Positions 1 to 6,110 of a DNA stretch of 6,110 nt are shown in pieces. The DNA is from Anaerolineaceae bacterium UBA6801 (GTDB taxonomy: Bacteria; Chloroflexota; Anaerolineae; Anaerolineales; Anaerolineaceae). Location of the stretch: positions 1-6,110 of the forward strand of contig DKFH01000193.1 in the NCBI GenBank assembly GCA_002452315.1, written 5' to 3'. The translations under genes were made by a program, and so were the position numbers. The notes under the pieces are model-generated. The model did no database searches. It had not been told where the DNA came from and was given only the letters and a program-made list of their open reading frames with translations. Every line of letters starts with the position of its first letter. Position 1 is the first letter of the stretch.

Positions 1-2464
1 TCGCCTGGTTGCGTGGCAGGTAGGCATTGATGGCAATATAGTCCCCATCGCCCGCCAGTTCGGTGAAGGCCGCTATGACCTCTTGAACCGATTCACACGC
101 ATTCAGCCCGTCAAACGACCGTCCATACACCTTCACCCCGGCTTGAGACCAAATCACCTCGGGCTCTTCCAGGGTCCCTTTTTCTTTGAAAACCGCCAGC
201 TTCTGCTTCGTGCGGTCTTTGCTGTCCTGCACATCAGGCTGATCAAAGGCGTTCACACCTAACAGGCTGCACGCAATGGCGATGGCAAACTCCCAGCCAT
301 AGAATTGCGCTGCCAGATCATACAGGTCATCCAGCTGCAGAACGATCACAGGCTGACCTGCCGCCACTAATTCATCCGTGAATTCATCCAGGTCGCCATT
401 CATCCTCAGGTAAACAAACAATCGGTCATTGCTGTAGGCGTTCGCCTCCATTCTGGGCTCATCCGCAATGGGGAGGATGCCCCGGCCTTCTTTACCGCTG
501 CTCTCGGCAGTCAACTGCTCCAGCCAGGCGCCAAAAGGTGCAAAAGCTTCGTCTGCCAGCAGGGTTAATTTATCTCGTCCCTGGGTTGCGCTCACACCAA
601 TCATCATTCCCAGCAGCGCGCCGGGGTTGAGCGCCAATGGCGTCGCTGGCGAACAACATTCTGCCATCACTTGTGCCCGGGCAAGGAATTTTTCCAGGTC
701 AATTCCCATCAGGGCTGCGGGCACCAGGCCGAAATGGGTCAGCGCGGAATAGCGGCCGCCCACGTTCGGGTCAGCGGTAAACACCGCTCTGAAGCCCAGT
801 TCCTCCCCGATCTGCGCCAAACGGCTGCCCGGGTCGGTAATGGCGACAAAATGCGACGCCCACGCCGCACCCAGCGCTTGTTCTGCGCCCTGCTTGAAAT
901 AGGCATACAGGGCTAATGGCTCGCTGGTCGTGCCGGATTTGCTGGCGACGATGAACAACGTTTTTCCATAATCTACCCACGCTTCGACCTCGCTGACTTG
1001 TCCCGGCAACGTTGAATCAATGATCTTTACCTCTAACCCATCGGTATGAGTACCCAAAATCAAGCTCATCGTCTCAGACGCCAAGGAAGAACCGCCCATC
1101 CCCAAAACCAGGGCTTTGGTAAACCCGGCTGTGCGGCAGTCTTCGGCAAATTTCGTCAGGGCCGGGATCAAGGCCTGGCTCCTGGATGGTAGGTCCCGCC
1201 AGCCCAATCGGATTTGAACCTCCTGCTTGCCAGCTGGAGTCGTGGTCCACACTGTGGGGTCGTTATTGAAAACTCTTACTATCGTATTGTCTTCAGTCAA
1301 CTCACGGACTTTCGCCCCAACATCACCTGCCAGGGAACCAAGCTGTCCAACGACAGCTTTCCGCTTGTTTTCAATTGCTTCAATTAACCCCTCAAAAGAC
1401 TTGGCAAATTTATACACGCCCTCATCCTCAAGCTCCTGGGTGATCTCATCGATGGCAATCCCCAATTCGGCCAGGCGTTCAAAATCTGCTTTGGCCTGGT
1501 CCACACCCTCGCTGATCCTTACAGCCGGGTTGCCGTGATCCAGATAGGCTTGCAGCGTCTCAGGCGGTACCGTGTTGACCGTGTTTTCAGCCACCAGCTC
1601 ATCCACATATTTGATATCGCTGTACGCCGGGTCCTTGGTGCTGGTTGAAGCCCACAAAGGCCGCTGTTTGCGTGCGCCCGCTTCCTCCAGGGCGTGAAAA
1701 CGATCTGAATTGAAAAAGGACAGGTAAGCCTGGTACGCCAGGCGCGTGTTATCCACCGCCAGCTTGCCTTTCAGCGCTGCCGCTTTTTCAGCCTGCGGAC
1801 CGCCTGCATCGATGATGCGCTGCAGGCGGGCATCAGCATTGGTATCAAAGCGCGAGACAAAGAACGACGCCACCGAATTGATATTTGAGATATCTCCGCC
1901 CTCTCGCAGGCGCTTTTCCAAACCTGCTAAATACGCATCCATCACCTCGTCATAGCGTGTCAGCGAGAAGATCAGGGTCACATTGACGTTGATCCCGGCC
2001 GCTATCGCTGCGGTGATCGCTGGCAATCCAGCCTTAGTCGCTGGGATTTTTACCATCAAATTCGGCCGGTCAACTTGCCGCCATAACCACTTGGCCTCAT
2101 CAATCGTACCCTGGGTGTCATTGGCCAACTTAGGATTCACCTCTAAACTCACAAAGCCATCCGCACATTTACTGGCTTCATAATACGGCCGGAAAAGGTC
2201 AGCAGCATCCTGGATGTCCTGAATGGCCAGATTGTAAAATATTTCCTCAGCAGTCAGGCCAGCCCAGGCCATTAATTGCAGGTCGGCTTGGTAATCGTTG
2301 TCGCTTTTGATCGCATTTTCAAAAATGCTGGGGTTGGAAGTCATCCCCAATATTTCACGCCGCTCGATCATCCCGGCAACCGTCCCATCCGTGATCAAGG
2401 ACCTTTTCAGGTTGTCATACCAGATCGACTGACCCAGTAAATTAAGTTGGATTGCAGTGCTCAT
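1..2464 (-). CDS. tal-pgi: Bifunctional transaldolase / glucose-6-phosphate isomerase, 3' end outside window
   Basis: My reading of the minus strand gives 821 uninterrupted codons from ATG at 2464-2462 to the left edge, with no stop. Residues 1 to about 365 are transaldolase, which moves a dihydroxyacetone unit between sedoheptulose-7-P and glyceraldehyde-3-P. Visible are Asp17 in GQSIWYDN, the signature TSNPSIFENAI (42-52), the Schiff-base lysine K139 in VKIPATKAG, ASFFVSRFDT (198-207) and RPLWASTSTKDPAY (268-281). From about 400 onward is a phosphoglucose isomerase of the SIS fold, converting fructose-6-P to glucose-6-P: VLGMGGSSL (453-461), SKSGTTSEP (508-516), NVGGRYSAL (567-575), the probable catalytic Glu654 in AESSGKEGR, and QPDVQDSK (742-749), whose Lys749 matches the second PGI signature. 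Both halves keep their key motifs. I did not locate the PGI catalytic His. Such fusions are usually a little over 900 residues (from memory), so roughly 100 or more are probably missing. It is the third gene of the operon and cytoplasmic. Confidence 0.95.
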   Translation of the reverse strand, partial: MSTAIQLNLLGQSIWYDNLKRSLITDGTVAGMIERREILGMTSNPSIFENAIKSDNDYQADLQLMAWAGLTAEEIFYNLAIQDIQDAADLFRPYYEASKCADGFVSLEVNPKLANDTQGTIDEAKWLWRQVDRPNLMVKIPATKAGLPAITAAIAAGINVNVTLIFSLTRYDEVMDAYLAGLEKRLREGGDISNINSVASFFVSRFDTNADARLQRIIDAGGPQAEKAAALKGKLAVDNTRLAYQAYLSFFNSDRFHALEEAGARKQRPLWASTSTKDPAYSDIKYVDELVAENTVNTVPPETLQAYLDHGNPAVRISEGVDQAKADFERLAELGIAIDEITQELEDEGVYKFAKSFEGLIEAIENKRKAVVGQLGSLAGDVGAKVRELTEDNTIVRVFNNDPTVWTTTPAGKQEVQIRLGWRDLPSRSQALIPALTKFAEDCRTAGFTKALVLGMGGSSLASETMSLILGTHTDGLEVKIIDSTLPGQVSEVEAWVDYGKTLFIVASKSGTTSEPLALYAYFKQGAEQALGAAWASHFVAITDPGSRLAQIGEELGFRAVFTADPNVGGRYSALTHFGLVPAALMGIDLEKFLARAQVMAECCSPATPLALNPGALLGMMIGVSATQGRDKLTLLADEAFAPFGAWLEQLTAESSGKEGRGILPIADEPRMEANAYSNDRLFVYLRMNGDLDEFTDELVAAGQPVIVLQLDDLYDLAAQFYGWEFAIAIACSLLGVNAFDQPDVQDSKDRTKQKLAVFKEKGTLEEPEVIWSQAGVKVYGRSFDGLNACESVQEVIAAFTELAGDGDYIAINAYLPRNQA

Positions 2465-2926
2465 TTATAATTCTCCTAACAAATGTTGTCTTTCAATTTT
2501 TCTAATTTTTCCCACCCGGCGTTGGTGCCGTGCCTCATCCGAGGGCTGGGCATTCAGGAATGCTTCCACAATTTTGATCGCCAATTCAGAGCCGATAATC
2601 CTGGCGCCCAAACACAGCATATTCATCTGGTCATGTTCAACGCCCTGGGCAGCAGAATAGGTATCATGGCATAAACAAGCATACACCCCCACAATCTTGT
2701 TGCCTGCGATACACGCCCCCACGCCAGACCCGCACACCACCACAGCACGGTCTGCCGTTCCCCCAACGATGGCATTCCCGGCTTTCTCAGCATAATCGGG
2801 GTAATCCACGGGTTTCGTTGAATCAGTTCCCAGATCTATCGGCGTGTGACCGCTGGCTCGAATTGCTTCAATGACCGTGTCTTTTAGCGGATATCCCGCA
2901 TGATCAGCAGCGACTGCAATTTTCAT
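2465..2926 (-). CDS. rpiB: Ribose-5-phosphate isomerase B (RpiB/LacAB family)
   Basis: A 153-residue cytoplasmic enzyme interconverting ribulose-5-P and ribose-5-P in the non-oxidative pentose phosphate pathway. The length is normal for the family. Seen in the sequence: AADHAG near the start (Asp8, His9, substrate binding), VDYPDYA (40-46), the active-site loop VVCGSGVGA with the catalytic Cys65, CHDTYSA (86-92), GVEHDQMN with His98 matching the ring-opening His of E. coli RpiB, LCLGARIIG (104-112), and the phosphate-binding arginines in EARHQRRVGKI (R133, R137). The ATG at 2926 is preceded by GAAGG five to six bases upstream. It lies 47 bases after the tkt stop and directly abuts tal-pgi, as the middle gene of a pentose phosphate operon. 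The related allose-6-P or galactose-6-P isomerases (LacA/LacB) are less likely because of the tkt and tal neighbours. No separate promoter or terminator is evident in the 47-base gap. Confidence 0.96.
   Translation of the reverse strand: MKIAVAADHAGYPLKDTVIEAIRASGHTPIDLGTDSTKPVDYPDYAEKAGNAIVGGTADRAVVVCGSGVGACIAGNKIVGVYACLCHDTYSAAQGVEHDQMNMLCLGARIIGSELAIKIVEAFLNAQPSDEARHQRRVGKIRKIERQHLLGEL
2473..2477 (-). promoter_or_regulatory. Ribosome binding site of tal-pgi inside the end of rpiB
   Basis: On the minus strand AGGAG lies 8 bases before the ATG of tal-pgi. It is formed by the Leu-Gly-Glu codons near the end of rpiB. The rpiB stop TAA (2467-2465) directly abuts the ATG, so a ribosome ending rpiB sits on the next start. 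This supports translational coupling and confirms the chosen tal-pgi start. Confidence 0.75.
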
Positions 2927-2974
2927 CTTAACCTTCTTTCAGAATTTATAGTATGGTCAACCCGGCTTAAATTT

Positions 2975-4987
2975 TTAATCATGTTCCTGCCTAAGCATTT
3001 TCAGGGCTTGCTCAGTCACGTTTGCCACGGTGAGTCCATAAGCTTTCATCACAACGGGTTGCGGTGCAGAAGCACCAAACCGATCAATGCCAATCACGAC
3101 ACCCTGGTCGCCAACCCATCGTTCCCATCCCAACGTTACACCGGCCTCTATGGCCAAACGCTTCTTGATAACTGGTGGCAGGACACTATCCTGATACGTC
3201 TTATCCTGGATTTTGAACAACTCCCAGCTGGGGAAGGACACCACCCGCACATTGACACCCTCAGCAGCCAGGTTTTCACCAGCCTTCAACACCAGGTCAA
3301 CCTCGGAACCCGACGCCATCAGGATTAGCTCGGGCATCCCCTCACCAAAATCTGCCAGCACATACGCGCCTTTTTCTAATTCCTCGGCGCTTGTGTAAAT
3401 TTCTCGATCAATCGTGGCCGTATTTTGCCGGGTGAGCGCCAGGGCCACAGGCCCCTCATGCTGGATCGCATAGCGCCAGGCCTGGGCTGTCTCGTTAGCA
3501 TCCGATGGCCGTAACATCACCAACCCCGGGATCGTCCGCAAGCTGGTGACGTGTTCAACAGGTTGATGGGTGGGGCCATCTTCACCCACGCCAATCGAAT
3601 CATGCGTAAAGACCCAAATTGAAGGGTATTTTGATAAAGCAGAAAGGCGGATTGCACCGCGCATATAATCGGAAAATACCAAAAAGGTCGCACCGTAGAC
3701 CAACAAACCGCCATGGACCGCCATGCCATTCACAATCGCGCCCATAGCATGCTCTCGCACGCCAAAGTGCATATTGCGGCCTTCCGGATGTTCAGATTGA
3801 AAATCAAGCTCGTTGTCAATCCAGGTCTTGTTCGAGGGGGCCAGATCGGCCGATCCACCCATTAACTCAGGCAGCACCCTGGCAATTGCATTGAGCACCT
3901 TGCCGGAAGCCGCACGGGTGGCCATCCCCTTTGCATCCGGAGGAAATTCAGGGATAGCTTCTTCCCAACCATCGGGTAATTCGCCCCGCATGCGCCGTAG
4001 AAATTCTGCAGCCAGCTCTGGATAGGCAGCCTGATATGCATTGATCTTCTGCTCCCATGCAGCTTCAAGCGCTTGACCCTCTGTAACTTTTGACAGGAAA
4101 TGCTCCCGAACATCATCCGGGATGTAGAACCTGGGTTCAGTCGGCCAGCCTGCATTTTTCTTTGCTTGTTCAATCTCATCCCACCCGGGCGGCGTACCAT
4201 GGGCTTCTTCCGTGCCTTGCACCGTCGGCAAGCCATGCCCAATGGTGGTCCGCACAACAATCAGCGAAGGGCGTGGGTCAGCCTTTGCAGCCTCAACCGC
4301 TGAGACCAGCGCGTCAACGTCAAAGGGGTCATCCACCCGGGTAACATGCCAGCCGTAGGCCTCAAAGCGGGCAGCCCGGTCCTCCGTGAAAGCCAAATCC
4401 GTCGGCCCGTCAATCGAAATGCGGTTATCGTCATAAAAATAGATCAACTTACCCAGCTTGAGGTGCCCGGCCAGGGAGGCCGCTTCAGAAGCAATGCCCT
4501 CCATTAAATCGCCATCGGTGACGATGGCATAAATATAATGATCTACAATTTGATGCCCAGGACGGTTAAATTCCGCCGCCAGGTGCGCTTCAGCAATCGC
4601 CATGCCAACACCATTCGAAAAGCCCTGACCCAACGGCCCGGTTGTGACCTCAATCCCTGGCGTCAGACCATACTCAGGATGGCCAGGTGTTATACTGCCC
4701 CACTGGCGGAAGGATTTCAGTTCCTCCAACGGTAAATCATACCCGGTCAGGTGCAGTAGTGAGTACGCCAGCATGGAACCATGTCCGCCGGAAAGGATAA
4801 ACCGGTCACGGTTGAACCATTTTGGGTTTTTGGGGTTAAATTGCAGACATTTCATATAAACAGCATAACCAATGCCTGCCGTCCCCATCGGTAAACCAGG
4901 ATGTCCGGAGTTTGCGGTCTGAACGCCATCTACGGAGACAAATTTGAGCGTATTGATGGCTTTTTCAACGATCGTTTTTTGGCCCAT
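2975..4987 (-). CDS. tkt: Transketolase (thiamine diphosphate-dependent)
   Basis: A 670-residue full-length transketolase that moves two-carbon ketol units between pentose, tetrose and heptulose phosphates. The N-terminal pyrophosphate-binding domain (about 1-330) shows NSGHPGLPMG with His29, SGGHGSMLAY (66-75), TTGPLGQGFSNGVGMA (115-130), and the metal/ThDP motif TDGDLMEG (157-164) ending in DDN (186-188). The pyrimidine-binding domain has GGSADLAPSNKT (377-388), the catalytic Glu412 in VREHAMGA, HDSIGVGEDGPTHQP (462-476) with His474, and RPSDANE (493-499). The C-terminal domain carries the typical RFGASAP (636-642). These distinguish it from DXP synthase and from split archaeal transketolases. 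The ATG at 4987 has GAAAGGG upstream at a ten-base gap. It is the first gene of the operon, next to the divergent intergenic region. No frameshift or missing key residue was noticed. Confidence 0.97.
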   Translation of the reverse strand: MGQKTIVEKAINTLKFVSVDGVQTANSGHPGLPMGTAGIGYAVYMKCLQFNPKNPKWFNRDRFILSGGHGSMLAYSLLHLTGYDLPLEELKSFRQWGSITPGHPEYGLTPGIEVTTGPLGQGFSNGVGMAIAEAHLAAEFNRPGHQIVDHYIYAIVTDGDLMEGIASEAASLAGHLKLGKLIYFYDDNRISIDGPTDLAFTEDRAARFEAYGWHVTRVDDPFDVDALVSAVEAAKADPRPSLIVVRTTIGHGLPTVQGTEEAHGTPPGWDEIEQAKKNAGWPTEPRFYIPDDVREHFLSKVTEGQALEAAWEQKINAYQAAYPELAAEFLRRMRGELPDGWEEAIPEFPPDAKGMATRAASGKVLNAIARVLPELMGGSADLAPSNKTWIDNELDFQSEHPEGRNMHFGVREHAMGAIVNGMAVHGGLLVYGATFLVFSDYMRGAIRLSALSKYPSIWVFTHDSIGVGEDGPTHQPVEHVTSLRTIPGLVMLRPSDANETAQAWRYAIQHEGPVALALTRQNTATIDREIYTSAEELEKGAYVLADFGEGMPELILMASGSEVDLVLKAGENLAAEGVNVRVVSFPSWELFKIQDKTYQDSVLPPVIKKRLAIEAGVTLGWERWVGDQGVVIGIDRFGASAPQPVVMKAYGLTVANVTEQALKMLRQEHD

Positions 4988-5031
4988 ATGAATTATTCCC
5001 TTTCAACATTTGATCTTTTTTTTATTTTACC

Positions 5032-5060
5032 ATTATCAACCTGCGACCAAACCTTTTCAG
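5032..5060 (-). promoter_or_regulatory. Candidate sigma70-type promoter of the tkt-rpiB-tal-pgi operon
   Basis: On the minus strand CTGAAA (5060-5055, four of six to TTGACA) is followed after exactly 17 bases by GATAAT (5037-5032, five of six to TATAAT). Transcription would start near 5025, leaving an untranslated leader of about 38 bases before the tkt ATG, and that leader contains the GAAAGGG ribosome site. An alternative pair, TTGGTC (5050-5045) with TAAAAT (5029-5024), has only a 15-base spacer and is less attractive. The call comes from consensus matching by eye in AT-rich DNA. Confidence 0.45.
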
Positions 5061-5069
5061 CGTTACGCT
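5059..5069. repeat. Perfect 11-bp palindrome AGCGTTACGCT at the tkt promoter
   Basis: The arms AGCGT and ACGCT are exact reverse complements around one central T. The element overlaps the upstream edge of the proposed tkt -35 box, a usual place for a repressor or activator site. It is short, so chance is possible, and no regulator gene is present in the window to match it. Confidence 0.3.
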
Positions 5070-5137
5070 TTATACAATCACGCAAAGCCACCCTGAATTG
5101 GGGTAATATGTATAAAATAAAAAAGTGTGTGTTTTAG

Positions 5138-5153
5138 CATCACTAATATGATG
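5138..5153. repeat. Short inverted repeat CATCA-N6-TGATG
   Basis: Five-base exact arms (5138-5142 and 5149-5153) surround the six-base spacer CTAATA. The site lies about 70 bases before the rightward start codon, where an operator for the tlpA-like operon could sit. Arms of five bases arise often by chance, so this is only a candidate. Confidence 0.2.
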
Positions 5154-5211
5154 GGATAGATCTCGCAATCCTTACATGATCAGGCATAAAATAAACAAGT
5201 GAGAAGCAAAA

Positions 5212-5232
5212 ATGAAGGGACAACGTGAATAA
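5212..5232 (+). promoter_or_regulatory. Start region of the tlpA-like gene: GTG start with overlapping six-codon ATG frame
   Basis: The ribosome site AAGGGA (5215-5220) lies only four bases before the GTG at 5225. A separate ATG at 5212 opens a six-codon frame (ATG AAG GGA CAA CGT GAA TAA) that runs through the GTG and stops at 5230-5232 in another frame. The ATG has only the weak purine stretch GAGAAG (5201-5206) upstream of it. The gene itself must start at or near the GTG, because its next in-frame Met lies inside the thioredoxin domain, after the signal sequence and the CxxC. Confidence 0.45.
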
Positions 5233-5782
5233 GAACCAATTTATCCGTATTGCTATAAGCCTTGTGGTCCTAAGCCTGGTGTGGATCGCCCTCACACCCC
5301 TTTTGGTTGGCGGTGCACAGGCAGAATCCCCCCAAACCGCGCCGCATCGCGGTTTTTATGCCCCGCCTTTCACCCTGGGCACGCCCCGGGGCGAGGTGCA
5401 TTCCCTGGATGATTACGAAGGCAGCCCTGTTTTGGTGTTCTTCTGGGCTTCCTGGTGCTCAATCTGCAAAACCGCCATGCCTGGCCTTGAAGCGGTTTAC
5501 CAGGACTTTGCAGACCAGGGCTTCACCATTTTGGCTGTCAACACCACCAACCAGGACAGTCTTGCATCGGCTGAAACCTACTTTAACGCCCAGGGTTATT
5601 CCTACACCATGTTATTGGATCGTGACGGTTCCGTCGCCAATCTTTACCGCATGCGAGCCGTACCGACCTCGGTGCTGATTGACCCCCAGGGCAAAATTAC
5701 CGATGTGATCATCGGCTCGGGCATCAGTGAAGGATTTTTACGTGCCCGAGTGGGAGCCCTATTAGAGAGAGGCGTGGAGTAG
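5225..5782 (+). CDS. Exported TlpA-like thioredoxin-fold protein (thiol-disulfide oxidoreductase)
   Basis: A 185-residue protein starting at GTG. Residues 1-33 are a signal sequence or membrane anchor: a short N-terminus with Lys3 and Arg8, a hydrophobic run (about 9-28), and AQA (31-33) as a likely signal peptidase I site. No lipobox Cys is present. Residues 44 to about 180 are an AhpC/TSA-Redoxin type domain: FTLGTPRGEVHSLDDYEG, then VLVFFWASWCSICK with the redox pair Cys78/Cys81, TILAVNTTNQ (101-110), TMLLDRDGSVANLY (128-141), and VPTSVLID with the cis-Pro147. These are the only two cysteines. The dipeptide between them is Ser-Ile, where TlpA/ResA proteins usually have Pro in the second position, and the usual Glu before MP is Ala84. 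It probably reduces (or exchanges) disulfides of a partner outside the cytoplasmic membrane, as ResA/TlpA do in cytochrome c maturation, but the substrate is not shown. It forms an operon with the Lgt-like gene three bases downstream. Confidence 0.9.
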   Translation: MNKNQFIRIAISLVVLSLVWIALTPLLVGGAQAESPQTAPHRGFYAPPFTLGTPRGEVHSLDDYEGSPVLVFFWASWCSICKTAMPGLEAVYQDFADQGFTILAVNTTNQDSLASAETYFNAQGYSYTMLLDRDGSVANLYRMRAVPTSVLIDPQGKITDVIIGSGISEGFLRARVGALLERGVE

Positions 5783-5785
5783 AAC

Positions 5786-6110
5786 ATGTTTCCAATCATC
5801 AACATTGGGCCATTGGCCGTCCAGGCGGCAGGGTTCATTCTATTGCTAAGTGTGTTTATCGGCACCTGGCTGACCGGTAAATTAGCCCTCAACTTGGGCA
5901 CCAACGCAGATCGTATCGAAAACAGCATCCTGGTGGGTTTGCTCGCTGGGATTTTCGGCGCCCGAGTAGGTTTCCTGCTCATCAATCCATCCGTCCTGGC
6001 CAGCAATCCCCTCAGCCTGTTCTCGCTGACTCCTTCCATGCTCGATACCAGCTTTGGTGTGCTGGTTGGCGTGCTGACAGCCTTTGCCATCGCCCAAAAG
6101 AAACACCTGC
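5786..6110 (+). CDS. Lgt-like multi-pass membrane protein, 3' end outside window, probably divergent
   Basis: ATG at 5786, three bases after the previous stop, with TGGAG (5775-5779) six bases upstream. 108 codons are open to the right edge. The protein has three hydrophobic segments (about 10-32, 46-66, 88-103). The order FPIINIGPLAVQAAGF, NADRIENSILVGLLAG, FGARVGFLL (57-65) followed by NPLSLF (74-79) follows the N-terminal half of prolipoprotein diacylglyceryl transferase, which attaches diacylglycerol to the lipobox Cys of lipoproteins. By hand alignment from memory with E. coli Lgt, Tyr26 of HWYG is replaced by Ala15 (QAAG), and His103 of the SFHGGLIG motif by Phe90 (TSFGVLVG). Both are reported as important for activity. 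The GARVGF stretch matching GGRIGY is kept. The visible part has no cysteine. I therefore read it as an Lgt-family paralogue with another or unknown role, perhaps a partner of the upstream thioredoxin-like protein. The missing C-terminal half could change this view. Confidence 0.7.
   Translation, partial: MFPIINIGPLAVQAAGFILLLSVFIGTWLTGKLALNLGTNADRIENSILVGLLAGIFGARVGFLLINPSVLASNPLSLFSLTPSMLDTSFGVLVGVLTAFAIAQKKHL

Larger units (their letters stand above)
4988..5224. other. Divergent intergenic region between the tkt operon and the tlpA-like operon
   Basis: A 237-base AT-rich stretch separates the two outward-reading operons. Open frames crossing it have no family resemblance and I consider them chance. 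It contains the tkt promoter candidate, two inverted repeats, and the ten-mer ATAAAATAAA twice on the plus strand (5112-5121 and 5186-5195), with TAAAATAAA again on the minus strand near 5021-5029. For the rightward operon I find only weak elements: TAAAAT at 5187-5192 (five of six to a -10 box) without a good -35, and TATAAA at 5111-5116, also without a -35. No stable terminator is seen, as expected between divergent genes. Confidence 0.7.

Noticed and set aside
2927..2974. Internal promoter before rpiB (TTGACC and TATAAA on the minus strand)
   Set aside because: The two boxes are only four bases apart, too close to work together, and neither has a partner at 16-18 bases.
2900..3328. 142-codon open frame on the plus strand over the rpiB-tkt junction
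   Set aside because: It is antisense to the conserved tkt C-terminus and the rpiB start, and no family resemblance was seen.
3862..4260. 132-codon open frame on the minus strand within tkt in another frame
   Set aside because: It lies wholly within the transketolase gene, whose frame shows all family motifs. Its own translation shows no recognisable motif.
5098..5118. Promoter for the rightward operon from TTGGGG and TAAAAT/TATAAA
   Set aside because: The spacing between the boxes is below ten bases, so they cannot form one sigma70 promoter.
4901..5137. 78-codon plus-strand frame running from inside tkt into the intergenic region
   Set aside because: It starts antisense to the tkt N-terminus, and the predicted protein has no recognisable feature. 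It is probably produced by chance in AT-rich DNA.
5644..6090. 148-codon open frame antisense to the tlpA-like and Lgt-like genes
   Set aside because: It overlaps two well-supported genes on the other strand and its translation shows no recognisable domain. The sense frames explain the sequence.

Overview
The window looks like chromosomal DNA of a free-living bacterium, most likely a member of the Chloroflexota (Anaerolineae-like). The basis is inference: a transaldolase fused to a phosphoglucose isomerase, next to tkt and rpiB, plus the general character of the proteins and a moderate GC content. No rRNA, tRNA, CRISPR array or mobile element was seen, so the taxonomic guess rests on protein resemblance alone.

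Positions 1-4987 (minus strand) hold a compact sugar-phosphate operon read in the order transketolase (tkt), ribose-5-phosphate isomerase B (rpiB), bifunctional transaldolase/glucose-6-phosphate isomerase (tal-pgi). The last gene runs off the left edge. Together these enzymes interconvert pentose phosphates with fructose-6-P and glyceraldehyde-3-P, and the PGI half links fructose-6-P to glucose-6-P. Spacing is tight: 47 bases between tkt and rpiB, and none between the rpiB stop and the tal-pgi start.

Positions 4988-5224 are an AT-rich divergent intergenic region. It carries a reasonable sigma70-type promoter for the tkt operon, an 11-bp perfect palindrome overlapping the edge of its -35 box, and less convincing signals towards the right-hand genes.

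Positions 5225-6110 (plus strand) hold a second operon. It encodes an exported TlpA/thioredoxin-like protein starting at GTG with an unusual WCSIC active site. Three bases later comes a multi-pass membrane protein related to the N-terminal part of prolipoprotein diacylglyceryl transferase (Lgt), cut by the right edge. This Lgt-like protein lacks the Tyr and His expected at key Lgt positions, so it is probably not an ordinary Lgt. The thioredoxin/Lgt-like pair is the least ordinary content of the window; the rest is well-known central metabolism.
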